A DNA stretch of 64,000 nt from Agaricicola taiwanensis (GTDB lineage: Bacteria; Pseudomonadota; Alphaproteobacteria; Rhizobiales; Methylopilaceae), in the NCBI RefSeq assembly GCF_014635245.1, contig NZ_BMCP01000003.1:1-64000 (forward strand). Reading direction: 5' to 3'. Position numbers and translations under genes: made by a program. This document shows, in pieces, positions 1 to 8,690 of this stretch. The notes beneath the pieces are model-generated. The model saw only the letters and a program-made list of their open reading frames with translations, made no database searches and was not told where the DNA came from. Positions within the stretch are counted from its first letter, which is position 1. Each line of letters begins with the position of its first letter.

Positions 1-384
1 CTACCTTCCCCTCATTTTGGAGGGACATAGAGGGCTATAGAATACACATAGTTCTCATCGCTATCCCGCATGGCCCGCCATAGACCGCCGATCATCGCAC
101 CAATTGTCCGGCTAATCTCTGCAACTATCAACCAAATAGGGACTGCCAATTGGGCTACGGGGCGCGCGATCCTCATGCGCCAGCCAAGCAGGATACCCCG
201 ATACAACTGCCGATCACGGCTACGGCCTCCGGATCAGGGGCCGAAACCAGACTGCGCAGTTTTGGTGTCTGATCACGGAAAACTGCCGTTCAGCCAGCCG
301 AAAGAAGCTCTGGCAGGGCAAAAGGACCGTATCGGCAGGGCAAAATGACCGTATCGATGGAGCGCTGCCCTCATTCTCACGAGT
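1..384. other. Left-edge stretch with no recognised gene
   Basis: No open frame here looks like a known protein. A minus-strand frame of about 64 codons (12-206) contains a hydrophobic run but has no convincing ribosome site or family resemblance. The right part carries a short tandem repeat (312-355), annotated separately. The stretch lies downstream of the broken reductase gene and could be decayed mobile DNA, but that is only a guess. Confidence 0.4.
312..355. repeat. Two tandem copies of a 22-bp unit
   Basis: Two adjacent 22-bp copies (312-333 and 334-355) start with GGCAGGGCAAAA and end with GACCGTATC, differing at one position (AAAAGGACC versus AAAATGACC). Short repeated units near an end are typical of IS21-family termini, and a possible IS21 transposase relic occurs elsewhere (36741-36830). 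No transposase is visible next to this repeat, so the link is tentative. Confidence 0.5.
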
Positions 385-1303
385 TCACGGGAGGACGCGG
401 ATAACCGTCTTCCCCGCGCGCCGCCCGGTCGCGTTAAAGGTGGCGACAGCATCGTCGAGGGTCGAGACTTTGCCGATGTTCGCCCGCAGTCGTCCGTCCC
501 GCACCCGCTGGACGATCTCGCTCAGTTGGGCACGATCGGACTCGACGACGAAGTCGACTGCCAGGCCTTCTGCGGGCCGCGCCTTGACCGGTCCGACGAC
601 AGTGACCATCGTTCCTCCGGCTCGGATCAGGGCTGCGGACCGTTTCTGGATGTCGCCGCCGATGACATCGAACACCAGATCGACCGCGCCGATGTCCTCC
701 AGGGGGTCGCTCCCGAGGTCGACGAATTCATTTGCGCCGAAGTCGAGCGTCTTCTGACGGTCGGCGGCGCGTCCGGTGCCGATGACATAGGCGCCGGCCT
801 CCCGCGCGAGTTGCGTCACCATCGAACCGACTGCGCCGGCCGCGCCGTGCGCAAGCACGCTCTGCCCCGCCTGAAGGCGACCGTGCTGAAACAGTCCCTG
901 CCAGGCAGTCAGGCCCGAGATCGGCAGGCTCGCGCCCACCGTGAAGTCGACATCACCCGGCAACGGCGCGAGGTTGCGGGCCTCCATGGCTACATGCTCC
1001 GCCAGCGTGCCGTCGCGATGCCAGTCCGCGAGGCCGAACACCCGCTGTCCCACCGAAAGCCCCGTCGTGCCATAGCCAAGGGCGATGACGAGGCCGGCGA
1101 CCTCGTGTCCGGGGATTGACGGTGTTCGGTCACGGTCGCGGCGATCGGCCCAGGTCGAGCGCCATTCCAGTTCAGTGTTGACAAATCCCGCTGCATAAAC
1201 CTGAACGACGACGTCATTTATCGCTGCCTGCGGCTCCGGGCCGATTTACTAGCTTCATCCCGGCCGTTCCCGCGGTCTGGTCCGTCACAACGATTGCTTT
1301 TAT
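385..1303 (-). pseudogene. Zinc-type alcohol dehydrogenase/quinone reductase gene, frameshifted
   Basis: The protein belongs to the MDR superfamily of NADPH-dependent quinone reductases. The frame from about 1237 down to 385 encodes most of it, with the GHEVAG region, the Rossmann motif HGAAGAVGSMVTQLA and a C-terminal IRVLP. The N-terminal part (KAIVVTDQTAGTAGMKLVNRP) is in another frame. The two join if one base is removed from the run at about 1236-1240, where the expected RPEPQ reading resumes. The expected start is at 1303-1301, seven bases after a good GAGGAGG ribosome site (1317-1311), but the codon is ATA instead of ATG. Two independent defects favour a real pseudogene over one sequencing error. 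The gene is divergent from a LysR regulator that may once have controlled it. Confidence 0.8.
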
Positions 1304-1533
1304 CGGGATGCCTCCTCGGTCGCTTGTCTCTGGTGGAAATGCTGCTGGCTGGCCGGTATGGGTAGCGAACCAGTAGCTTTCGTTGATGATCTCGGTTGTC
1401 GCAGCGCGGAACGAAAATTTCCAATAGCCGGCATGTATTGTTTTCATGCGGCAATTGCTCCGGCCGGCAGCGCTTTTCCGGCGTGGAATGCCCGGTCTGA
1501 AATTGATGCTTGAGGAGGCGACGAAGACGAACG

Positions 1534-2409
1534 ATGGAACTCAACCAGATTCGATATTTCCTGAACCTGGCGGACACCCTTAATTTCACCGAAGCTGCCA
1601 TGCGCAGCGGCGTATCTCAGCCGACGCTCACCCGCGCGATACAGCGGCTCGAACAGGAGCTGGGCGGAACGTTGGTTTATCGCGATGGAAAGGATAGTCG
1701 CCTGACGGCGCTCGGCCGCGACATCCAATCCGAATTCGCCGAGATCGCGGACCGCGAGCAGCGGGTTCGGGCGATATCCCTAAACAGGGTTCGCGGTCGA
1801 CGCGAGGCTTTGACGCTGGGCGTCGTGAACACCATTGCGCCGGCGTTGATCACCGGGTTCGTCACGCACGCCCTGCGACAGATGCCGATGCTCGAACTGG
1901 TTCTCCAGCCAATCTCGCGCGACGAAGGAATGGAGCGCCTCCTCAGCGGTCAGATCGACGGGTGCTTCTGCACGGACCCGACAGCCGGAAACGCCAAGAT
2001 CGCCACGGTCGAAATGTTCCGCGAGCGATTGTTACTGGCGATGGCGCAAGGACACAGCCTCGCAAGCCAGGGATCGGTTTCGCTTGTCGAGCTTTCGGAA
2101 CAGCCTTACCTTGATCGGCTCCAGTGCGAATTCCGCACGCGCGTGAACGACCATTTGCGCAACCGTGCGATCATCATGATCCCGCGGCTCAGATCCGAAC
2201 GGGAGGATCTGATTCAACAGGCCGTGGCAGAGGGCGCCGGCGTCTGCATGCTGCCCGAGCGCTCGGCGATCGTGGAGGGATTGACGTTGCGCCCGGTCGA
2301 TACGCTGGACCTGTCGCGCACGGTCGCATTTCAATCGATTTCGGGATCCGGAACGGCAGCGGCGCTGCGGCAGCTTCGTGTGCTGATCGAGCGTTATGTA
2401 TGGTGTTGA
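1534..2409 (+). CDS. LysR-family transcriptional regulator
   Basis: A 291-residue protein with the classic LysR N-terminal winged helix-turn-helix at about residues 1-60 (MELNQIRYFLNLADTLNF; SQPTLTRAIQRLEQELG) and a periplasmic-binding-like effector domain from about residue 88 on. The ATG at 1534 is chosen because family members start with this MELNQIRYFL pattern. A TTG at 1510 in the same frame would add eight Arg-rich residues. It is divergent from the broken quinone reductase gene and upstream of msrB, so either may be its target. The effector is unknown. Confidence 0.88.
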   Translation: MELNQIRYFLNLADTLNFTEAAMRSGVSQPTLTRAIQRLEQELGGTLVYRDGKDSRLTALGRDIQSEFAEIADREQRVRAISLNRVRGRREALTLGVVNTIAPALITGFVTHALRQMPMLELVLQPISRDEGMERLLSGQIDGCFCTDPTAGNAKIATVEMFRERLLLAMAQGHSLASQGSVSLVELSEQPYLDRLQCEFRTRVNDHLRNRAIIMIPRLRSEREDLIQQAVAEGAGVCMLPERSAIVEGLTLRPVDTLDLSRTVAFQSISGSGTAAALRQLRVLIERYVWC

Positions 2410-2514
2410 ATTTTCGGGGAGCGCGGTGATGGCATCGAAATTATAGTCGCGACGTATTGGACACCTTCGGGTCGGGTATCCATCTTCCGTGGCAGGAGTT
2501 CGAAGGAGAAGCCC

Positions 2515-2964
2515 ATGGCTGCCTACAAGAAGACAGAATCCGCAATCGCCAGGCTGTCGCCAGAGGAATATCGGGTGACACAGCAGAATGCGACCGAGCG
2601 TCCTGGAACCGGTGCGCTTCTCTACAATAAGGAACCCGGCATTTATGTCGATATCGTCTCGGGCGAACCGCTGTTCGCATCGTCGGACAAATACGAGTCG
2701 GGCTGCGGGTGGCCCAGCTTCACCAAGCCGATCGAACCCGCGAACGTGAACGAGCTGCGCGACGACAGCCACGGCATGATCCGGACGGAGGTGCGTTCGA
2801 CGCATGGCGACAGCCATCTCGGCCACGTTTTTCCGGACGGACCAAGCGATCGCGGCGGCCTGCGCTACTGCATCAATTCGGCTTCGCTGCGTTTCGTGCC
2901 ACGGGACGAGATGGTGGAGCAGGGTTACGGTGAATATCTCAATCAGGTGGAGGACGTCGGATGA
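2515..2964 (+). CDS. msrB: Peptide-methionine (R)-S-oxide reductase MsrB
   Basis: Reduces the R epimer of methionine sulfoxide in proteins using thioredoxin. The 149-residue length is normal. Family motifs are present: GCGWPSF with Cys64 as the likely resolving cysteine, HLGHVF (His101 and His104), and [11 protein letters not shown] with Cys119 as the catalytic nucleophile. The zinc-binding CxxC pairs of other MsrB forms are absent, so this is the non-zinc type. Ribosome site AAGGAGAAG precedes ATG 2515. The stop overlaps the msrA start by four bases (ATGA), so the two are translationally coupled and together repair both epimers. Confidence 0.95.
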   Translation: MAAYKKTESAIARLSPEEYRVTQQNATERPGTGALLYNKEPGIYVDIVSGEPLFASSDKYESGCGWPSFTKPIEPANVNELRDDSHGMIRTEVRSTHGDSHLGHVFPDGPSDRGGLRYCINSASLRFVPRDEMVEQGYGEYLNQVEDVG

Positions 2965-3473
2965 CGACTGAACGCGCTGTTTTCGCCGGCGGCTGCTTTT
3001 GGGGCATGCAGGACCTCATCCGTAAGCTGCCCGGTGTAATCTCGACCCGGGTCGGATACACGGGTGGTGACGTGCCGAATGCGACCTATCGCAATCACGG
3101 CACCCATGCCGAGGCGATCGAGATCGTCTTTGATCCCTCGCAGACCACCTATCGCCGATTGCTCGAGTTCTTCTTCCAGATCCATGACCCGACGACGCTG
3201 AATCGTCAGGGGAACGATCGCGGCACGAGTTACCGCTCGGCGATCTATTTCACCAGCGACCAGCAGAAGGCCGCTGCGCTTGATACGATTGCGGACGTCG
3301 ATGCATCGGGACTATGGCCTGGCAAGGTCGTTACCGAAGTCGAGCCGGTGGGTGATTTCTGGGAGGCAGAGCCCGAGCACCAAGACTATCTCGAACGTAT
3401 CCCGAATGGATACACCTGCCATTTTGTACGTCCGGACTGGGTGTTGCCGCACAGGAAAGGTGCCGCCGCCTAG
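2961..3473 (+). CDS. msrA: Peptide-methionine (S)-S-oxide reductase MsrA
   Basis: Reduces the S epimer of methionine sulfoxide. The 170-residue protein has the signature GCFWG with nucleophile Cys12, then [12 protein letters not shown] and the conserved [20 protein letters not shown] block. It overlaps msrB by four bases and is followed 57 bases later by a thioredoxin-fold protein, forming an oxidative-damage repair operon. No signal peptide is visible, so the enzyme is probably cytoplasmic. Confidence 0.95.
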   Translation: MTTERAVFAGGCFWGMQDLIRKLPGVISTRVGYTGGDVPNATYRNHGTHAEAIEIVFDPSQTTYRRLLEFFFQIHDPTTLNRQGNDRGTSYRSAIYFTSDQQKAAALDTIADVDASGLWPGKVVTEVEPVGDFWEAEPEHQDYLERIPNGYTCHFVRPDWVLPHRKGAAA

Positions 3474-3529
3474 CAAACCTGGGCTCGCGGCTCAACGCCC
3501 CGAGCCCGCTCATGGAGGATTCCGTGGAG

Positions 3530-4012
3530 ATGGGAATTGTGGGGCTGCCAGCCCCTGCGCTCGAGCATATCCGTTGGATCGATGAAAATGGCGAGGAGCG
3601 GAGCCCCTTGACCCTGGCCGAGTTCGGACAGGGTTTCACAATACTGTACTTCTTTCAGGACTGGTGTTCGGGCTGTCATGCACATGGCTTTCCCACATTC
3701 GTGACGCTTGCCGAGGATCTTCGCGATAAAGGTGTTGGCCTGGCAGCCATCCAAACCGTATTCGAGGGCTCTGAGGTCAATACCTTCGATCATCTGCGGA
3801 AAAATCAACGACGATATGGACTGCGTGTTCCCTTTGGGCACGCCGTCGCTAACTCGGCCTCAGCGGACGCCGTGCCGGCGATAATGGAGGCATACCGCTC
3901 CGGCGGAACCCCCTGGTTCGTTGTGATCGCGCCCGATGGCCGCGTCGTGTACGATGGCTTTCGGCTCGACGCGAAGAGCCTCGTCCAGACACTTCTGCCG
4001 GTCGCCGCCTGA
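3530..4012 (+). CDS. Thioredoxin-fold redoxin (AhpC/TSA-like)
   Basis: A roughly 160-residue thioredoxin-fold protein with the redox motif WCSGC (Cys46 and Cys49 from this start) and a TPWFVVIAPDG segment carrying the cis-proline. ATG 3530 is preferred because GGAGG (3514-3518) lies 11 bases upstream; an in-frame ATG at 3512 would add six residues and has no ribosome site. It probably serves as a reductant or peroxide-handling partner of the upstream MsrB/MsrA pair. Its exact electron partner cannot be told from sequence. Confidence 0.78.
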   Translation: MGIVGLPAPALEHIRWIDENGEERSPLTLAEFGQGFTILYFFQDWCSGCHAHGFPTFVTLAEDLRDKGVGLAAIQTVFEGSEVNTFDHLRKNQRRYGLRVPFGHAVANSASADAVPAIMEAYRSGGTPWFVVIAPDGRVVYDGFRLDAKSLVQTLLPVAA

Positions 4013-4425
4013 CATAAAGGCCTCCGGATACCGCAGCTTGCCGGTCCGCTTTAGCCGTGTGTCAAAGCGGAAGACATAGCCATTCACCACTGTTATGCCG
4101 CTGTTGACTATGTGCTCGCCGCGCATAGGCTGCCGAAAACGACGGTTGCCTCCATGACGTGATATCGCCGCCGATCGCCGTATTCCACGAAGCAGCTTCT
4201 GCGCGGGCGTGAAGGCTACGCTGAATAACGCACCATCGAATGTCGGAACAAAACACCGACCGAGAACAGAGAGCGCTTCGGCCAGGCAGCTAGCAAAGAA
4301 AAGCCTGCGACCGGATTGCCCTGACGCTCATCTGCGCTGATCCTTAACCAATCATCAGCGACTTGCTCGATAGAATCCGAAGACGGGAAAGCGGCCGGCA
4401 GCGGCCGCGACGGGGGTGTGTATGG
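4013..4425. other. Intergenic region, no gene recognised
   Basis: Between the redoxin and the diguanylate cyclase gene. Short minus-strand frames (for example 4062-4256) have no family resemblance and no ribosome site. The region presumably holds the promoter of the diguanylate cyclase. A GGGGGTG run just before ATG 4426 is a passable ribosome site. Confidence 0.5.
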
Positions 4426-6315
4426 ATGGCGAACGGCATCGTGGGATCACTGAAGGGCCGTTTTGCTGTCAGCCTGCGTTTCCGGGTGCTCGTGCTGACG
4501 CTCGCCGCCTTTGCCGCCGTCGCCATCCCCGCAGCAGCGTCCTTCGTCTGGATCGTTGACCGCACGGTCGTCAAGCTGAGCACGCTGTTCGCCGAGCGGC
4601 AAATCCTCTACGATCGCTACCGAGGCCTGGAGGCGCTGCGCCGCGAGGTGGCTTTGGCCGAGACGCTGATGCGCTCGCCGACCATTATCGACTGGGCCAA
4701 GGACGAGTTCGACCGGGACAAATATGCCCGCGGCATCTCCGAGCTCGAGCATTTCCGCCGTACCTTCGTCGACCGCAGCTACTTCTTCGTCATAGACAAG
4801 TCCGGCAACTACTATTTCAACGACCATCAGGGCAGCTATACCGGCGCGCATCATCGGTATACTGTCTTGCCCGACAAGCCGGCCGACGCCTGGTACTACT
4901 CGACCCTCGCAGCCGGCCCGGGCTGCCATCTCAACGTCAATCATGACGTCGTACTGGCAGTGACCAAGGTATGGATGAACTGCGTCATCGAGGATGAAGG
5001 CCGGGCGCTCGGCATCGTCGGCACCGGTATCGACCTGACGCATTTCCTGCGCAACGTCGTTGAATCAAATCAGCCCGGCGTCGAGAGCCTGTTCGTCAAC
5101 GCCTCGAGCGCCGTGCAGGCGAGCCGCGACGAGAGCCTGATCGATTTCCACAGTATCGCCAAGGACGAAAGCTTCAGCAAGACCTTCCTGCAGCTCATCG
5201 ACACGTCGGAAGACCGGGCTACCTTCCGCGAGATGATGCGCCATGCCGCAACCGAAGGGGGAGCTGAGGCGCGCTTCCTGGAACTCGACGGCCGCAGCCT
5301 GCTCGTCGGCATCGGCTATCTTGATGAACTCGACTGGTACAACGTCACCATCATGGACGTCGACCGTATCGTGGACCGGCGTCTGTTCAAGCCGATCGCG
5401 TTTCTGATCGCGCTGAGCATGCTGGGTGCTGCCGCGCTTGTCACCTTGCTCTTCAAGCGCAGCGTGATCGACCGGCTGGCGCGCGCCGAAAGCTCCGTGC
5501 GGCGCATAGAGGCAGGCGATTTTTCACAGCCGGTCGCCGATTCCGGCGTCGACGAGATCGGCCGCCTCGCTCGTGCGCTCGATCGCATGGCGCGGGTCGT
5601 CGGCTCCGACCGCGCAGCACTCGAGGCGGCGGTGCGCATGCGGACTGAGCAACTCGAGCTCATTGCCAATGTCGACCAGCTCAGCGGCGCGCTCAATAGG
5701 CGCGGCCTCATCCAGGCCTTCGCCCAGAAGGAGCGGCGGATGACGACCGACAGCGATCGGCCCGGCCTGCTGATCCTCGATATCGACAACTTCAAGTCAA
5801 TCAACGACGCGCACGGCCATGTTGCCGGCGATCGCGTCATTGCCGAGGTGGCGCGCCGTCTTCTCGGTGTGACGCGTGATGAGGACCTGTGTGCCCGCTG
5901 GGGTGGTGACGAGTTCGTCGTCATCCTCAAGAGGTGCGATGCGCAGGCGCTGGAGAAGGTCGGCAAAAAGATCCTGAACGCCATCCGTTCTCGTCCGCTG
6001 AAGCTGGCCGACAACAGCCGCATTCGTATCGGCACGTCTATTGGCGCCCATCTGGTCGAGCCCTCCGATACGCTTGAAAGTGCGGCGAGCAAGGCGGACG
6101 CGGCGCTCTATGCCGCCAAGCGCCAGGGCCGCAATCGCATAGTGGTATACGATCCGGCACTGTATCGCGACACCACCAACATCATCGCGACAGCACTCAC
6201 ATCGACCGAGTTGCCTGACCGGCACTTTTCCGGTGAGGAAAGCCTCCCCGCTAGCGCCGGATCTCTTCATCCGGTGACTGAACCTTCTCTGGATCGGCCG
6301 TCGCGCTTTGGATGA
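4426..6315 (+). CDS. Membrane diguanylate cyclase with Cache sensor, HAMP and GGDEF
   Basis: Synthesises cyclic di-GMP from two GTP. The 629-residue protein has a transmembrane helix at about residues 21-43, a roughly 280-residue periplasmic Cache-like sensor region, a second helix at about 324-345, a HAMP linker (RRIEAGDFSQPV), and a GGDEF domain with an intact GGDEF motif at residues 493-497. An RDED sequence ends five residues before the motif, matching the RxxD inhibitory site, so product inhibition is expected. No EAL domain follows. ATG 4426 gives a normal N terminus; an upstream TTG at 4363 would add a 21-residue Arg-rich extension. The ligand is unknown. Confidence 0.9.
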   Translation: MANGIVGSLKGRFAVSLRFRVLVLTLAAFAAVAIPAAASFVWIVDRTVVKLSTLFAERQILYDRYRGLEALRREVALAETLMRSPTIIDWAKDEFDRDKYARGISELEHFRRTFVDRSYFFVIDKSGNYYFNDHQGSYTGAHHRYTVLPDKPADAWYYSTLAAGPGCHLNVNHDVVLAVTKVWMNCVIEDEGRALGIVGTGIDLTHFLRNVVESNQPGVESLFVNASSAVQASRDESLIDFHSIAKDESFSKTFLQLIDTSEDRATFREMMRHAATEGGAEARFLELDGRSLLVGIGYLDELDWYNVTIMDVDRIVDRRLFKPIAFLIALSMLGAAALVTLLFKRSVIDRLARAESSVRRIEAGDFSQPVADSGVDEIGRLARALDRMARVVGSDRAALEAAVRMRTEQLELIANVDQLSGALNRRGLIQAFAQKERRMTTDSDRPGLLILDIDNFKSINDAHGHVAGDRVIAEVARRLLGVTRDEDLCARWGGDEFVVILKRCDAQALEKVGKKILNAIRSRPLKLADNSRIRIGTSIGAHLVEPSDTLESAASKADAALYAAKRQGRNRIVVYDPALYRDTTNIIATALTSTELPDRHFSGEESLPASAGSLHPVTEPSLDRPSRFG

Positions 6316-6445
6316 GAGTTCCCTCTCGTTGATGGGCAGCGCACTCTTATTTGTTCGCTGCTCACCGTCCGTACTCTGGAATGAAAGCGTCGTTTCGCGT
6401 TCGACGAGAGGGAGGGGGACCGCGGTTGCTGCAATAGGCGGATGA

Positions 6446-7339
6446 CTAACGCGCCGATCTGCGGACGAATTCGAGGAAGGCGCGCATCGCGGCGCTGTTA
6501 TGGCGCCTGTTCGGATAATACAGGAACCAGCTCGGCAGTTTCGGACTCCAATCCGCGAGCAATTCCACGAGCGTGCCATCCTCAATGGCTGCTTCGGCAT
6601 AGTCTTCCAACACATGGGCGATGCCCTGCCCGGCGATGGCTGCCTGAAGTTCCCCATGCGCCGAACTCAAGGTCAACCGCCCTTCCGGCGCGATCTCGAC
6701 GGCTTCACCCGCCTTCTCGAACGCCCATGTGGCGAGGGTCCCGCCGGGATAGCGCCGCCGGATGCAGTTGTGCTTGATGAGATCGGAGGGGGTTTCCGGC
6801 CGCCCATGGCTTGAAAGGTAGCCCGGAGAAGCCACGATCGCGTAACGCAGGGGCTGTCCGAGCGGCACGGCGATCATGTCCTGCGCCAGGTGTTGTCCGA
6901 ACCGGACACCGGCGTCGAATCCCTGTTCGACGATGTCGATGATGGCCGCATCGCTGATGATTTCGACCTTGACGTCGGGATGAGCCTCCATGAACGCGAA
7001 GGCCAAGGGACAAAGGACGTGGTCGACCGCCGGCGCCGGCGCATTGATGCGCAGTGTTCCGGATGGCTTCTCGCGCAGTTGATCCAGCTCGACGAGGGCG
7101 AGGCGGATGTCGTCCAACGCCGGCCGGAGCCGTTCAAGAAGCCGCTCGCCCGCTTCGGTAACCGCGATGCTGCGGGTCGTCCGGTTCAACAGACGGATGC
7201 CGAGTGCCTGCTCGAGTGCTCCCATCGTCTGGCTCATGACGGACGAGGAGACGCCGCGTTCGGCGGCTGCGGCACGAAAGCCTCCGCACCGCACGATCAG
7301 CGCGAATGTTTCCAGATGATCGAGGCGTATCGCAGCCAT
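6446..7339 (-). CDS. LysR-family transcriptional regulator
   Basis: A 297-residue LysR protein: N-terminal helix-turn-helix (LDHLETFALIVRCGGFRAAA; SSSVMSQTMGALEQALG) and an effector domain from about residue 90 with the LRINAPAP and SPGYLSSHGRP signatures common in the DsdC/CrgA-like subgroup. It is divergent from the metallo-beta-lactamase-fold gene, with about 130 bases between the starts, the usual arrangement for a LysR regulator and its target. Confidence 0.9.
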   Translation of the reverse strand: MAAIRLDHLETFALIVRCGGFRAAAAERGVSSSVMSQTMGALEQALGIRLLNRTTRSIAVTEAGERLLERLRPALDDIRLALVELDQLREKPSGTLRINAPAPAVDHVLCPLAFAFMEAHPDVKVEIISDAAIIDIVEQGFDAGVRFGQHLAQDMIAVPLGQPLRYAIVASPGYLSSHGRPETPSDLIKHNCIRRRYPGGTLATWAFEKAGEAVEIAPEGRLTLSSAHGELQAAIAGQGIAHVLEDYAEAAIEDGTLVELLADWSPKLPSWFLYYPNRRHNSAAMRAFLEFVRRSAR

Positions 7340-7472
7340 TGCTCTGTTATTCAGATCAGCGCGTTTTCATTTGATGACCTTATCAAAGCAGTGTCGGTGC
7401 GTCACCTTTCCCGGGAAACCGGAACGGCATGTTTCCGCCGCCGGTGATGAATCCTCTCGCAGGAAGAACAGG

Positions 7473-8453
7473 ATGCTGACGATCAACCGACGCAAGATCA
7501 TGTTGTCCGCCGTAGGCGGTGTTTCCGGAGTGCTGTTGAACAACACCTTTCCTGGAACCGTTGCCGCGCAGCCAGCGGTGGCGATCGGAAATGCCGGTCA
7601 CTACCGTTTCCACGTCGGGGATATCGCCGCCACCGTGCTGAGCGACGGCATCATCGGCGGTCCTCCCGCCGTCTACGCGGGTGATGCCCCGGAAGCCGAA
7701 CTGGAAGAGGTTCTGCGCCGCGCCTTTCTTCCAACCGATTTCATGACCCTGAACCTCAACACGCTGCTTCTGGAGATCGATGGTCGCCGCGTTCTTCTCG
7801 AAGCGGGCGCCGGAACCACGATGGGGCCGAACGGCGGCCGCTTGTTCAACAATCTCCGGGCAATTGGACTATCCCCCGAGGATATCGACCTGGTCGTGAT
7901 TTCGCATACCCATCCCGACCACGTCGGAAACTTGCGAACCGCCAATGGCGGCCGGGCCTTTCCCCGGGCAACCGTGATGGCACCGAGGGCGGACTGGGCG
8001 TTCTTTGTCGAAGGCGAGCCGGATCTTTCCTATATGCCGGTGCCGCCGGATTTCCGGCAGCGCTTTGCCGCCAACATCAAGCAAAGCGTGCAACCTTTCG
8101 CGCAGGATATCGTGCTTTATGAAGCCGGTGCGGAGATTGTGCCGGGCCTGACGACAATCGCCGCATCCGGCCATACGCCGGGCATGGCCGCCTTTCTTGT
8201 TCAATCAGGCAGCGACCAGCTGCTTCTGACGGCAGACCTCGCCTATCACCCGGTGGTCAACATCGACCGGCCTTGGCGCCCCGGACCGGACCGAGACCAG
8301 GAGGCGGCCGCGGCGGCGCGCTGGCGCATCTTCGATCAAGCGGCGGCCGATCGCATGCTCGTCCTTGGCTTCCATTATCCCTTCCCCGGCCTGGGGCGGA
8401 TCCTTCGCACCGACAACGGCTATGCCTGGGTGCCGGCCGGCTGGCAGTTCTGA
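7473..8453 (+). CDS. Exported metallo-beta-lactamase-fold hydrolase
   Basis: A 326-residue MBL-fold enzyme with the metal-binding motif SHTHPDH (His145, His147, Asp149, His150) and a later SGHTPG motif supplying another ligand. The N terminus has two arginines followed by a hydrophobic stretch (NRRKIMLSAVGG) and an AAQPA cleavage-like site, so export by Tat or Sec is likely. ATG 7473 is chosen because AGGAAG lies just upstream and this gives a clean signal peptide; the open frame extends to 7371. Similar proteins include quorum-quenching lactonases and methyl parathion hydrolase-like enzymes. The substrate is not known. Confidence 0.85.
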   Translation: MLTINRRKIMLSAVGGVSGVLLNNTFPGTVAAQPAVAIGNAGHYRFHVGDIAATVLSDGIIGGPPAVYAGDAPEAELEEVLRRAFLPTDFMTLNLNTLLLEIDGRRVLLEAGAGTTMGPNGGRLFNNLRAIGLSPEDIDLVVISHTHPDHVGNLRTANGGRAFPRATVMAPRADWAFFVEGEPDLSYMPVPPDFRQRFAANIKQSVQPFAQDIVLYEAGAEIVPGLTTIAASGHTPGMAAFLVQSGSDQLLLTADLAYHPVVNIDRPWRPGPDRDQEAAAAARWRIFDQAAADRMLVLGFHYPFPGLGRILRTDNGYAWVPAGWQF

Positions 8454-8504
8454 ACCTGACGAAGAAGGCGGTATACGATGGAGAACGGCTTCATGAAGGC
8501 GGAC

Positions 8505-8536
8505 AAGGTGCCGGGCGACCTTTCGCCCGGCACCTT
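8505..8536. terminator. Strong inverted repeat, probable bidirectional terminator
   Basis: Perfect 14-bp arms AAGGTGCCGGGCGA (8505-8518) and its complement (8523-8536), with the four-base loop CCTT. It lies between the convergent MBL-hydrolase gene and the small transporter-subunit gene and ends in an A/T-containing flank, so it can serve both strands. Confidence 0.8.
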
Positions 8537-8540
8537 CTTA

Positions 8541-8672
8541 TCAGACCAGCGAGCTTCCCTCGGACTTCGCTTGACGCCATTCACGAATGAAAGCGGAAGC
8601 AAGAGCGAACAGGACGCCAGCCACGAGTAACGGCCAGATCAGCACATAAACGGTCAGAAAGAGAGGGGACAT
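8541..8672 (-). CDS. 43-residue putative symporter small subunit
   Basis: A short open frame of 43 codons beginning MSPLFLTVYVLIWPLL. It predicts one transmembrane helix (about residues 5-28) followed by a charged tail (REWRQAKSEG). The ATG at 8672 follows AGAGGAAA by a good spacing and lies 18 bases after the stop of the sodium:solute symporter gene, so the two are co-transcribed. Small proteins of this pattern are annotated beside SSS transporters as putative transporter small subunits. The role, perhaps assembly or stability of the large subunit, is inferred. Confidence 0.8.
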   Translation of the reverse strand: MSPLFLTVYVLIWPLLVAGVLFALASAFIREWRQAKSEGSSLV

Positions 8673-8690
8673 AACGGTTTCCTCTGTTGG

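Noticed and set aside
12..206. 64-codon minus-strand frame with a hydrophobic segment at the left edge
   Set aside because: No ribosome site, no family pattern, and it starts at an alternative codon; not enough to call a gene.
4013..4425. Possible decayed gene in the gap before the diguanylate cyclase
   Set aside because: Short readings such as NGYVFRFDTRLKR suggest coding history but match no family I can name.
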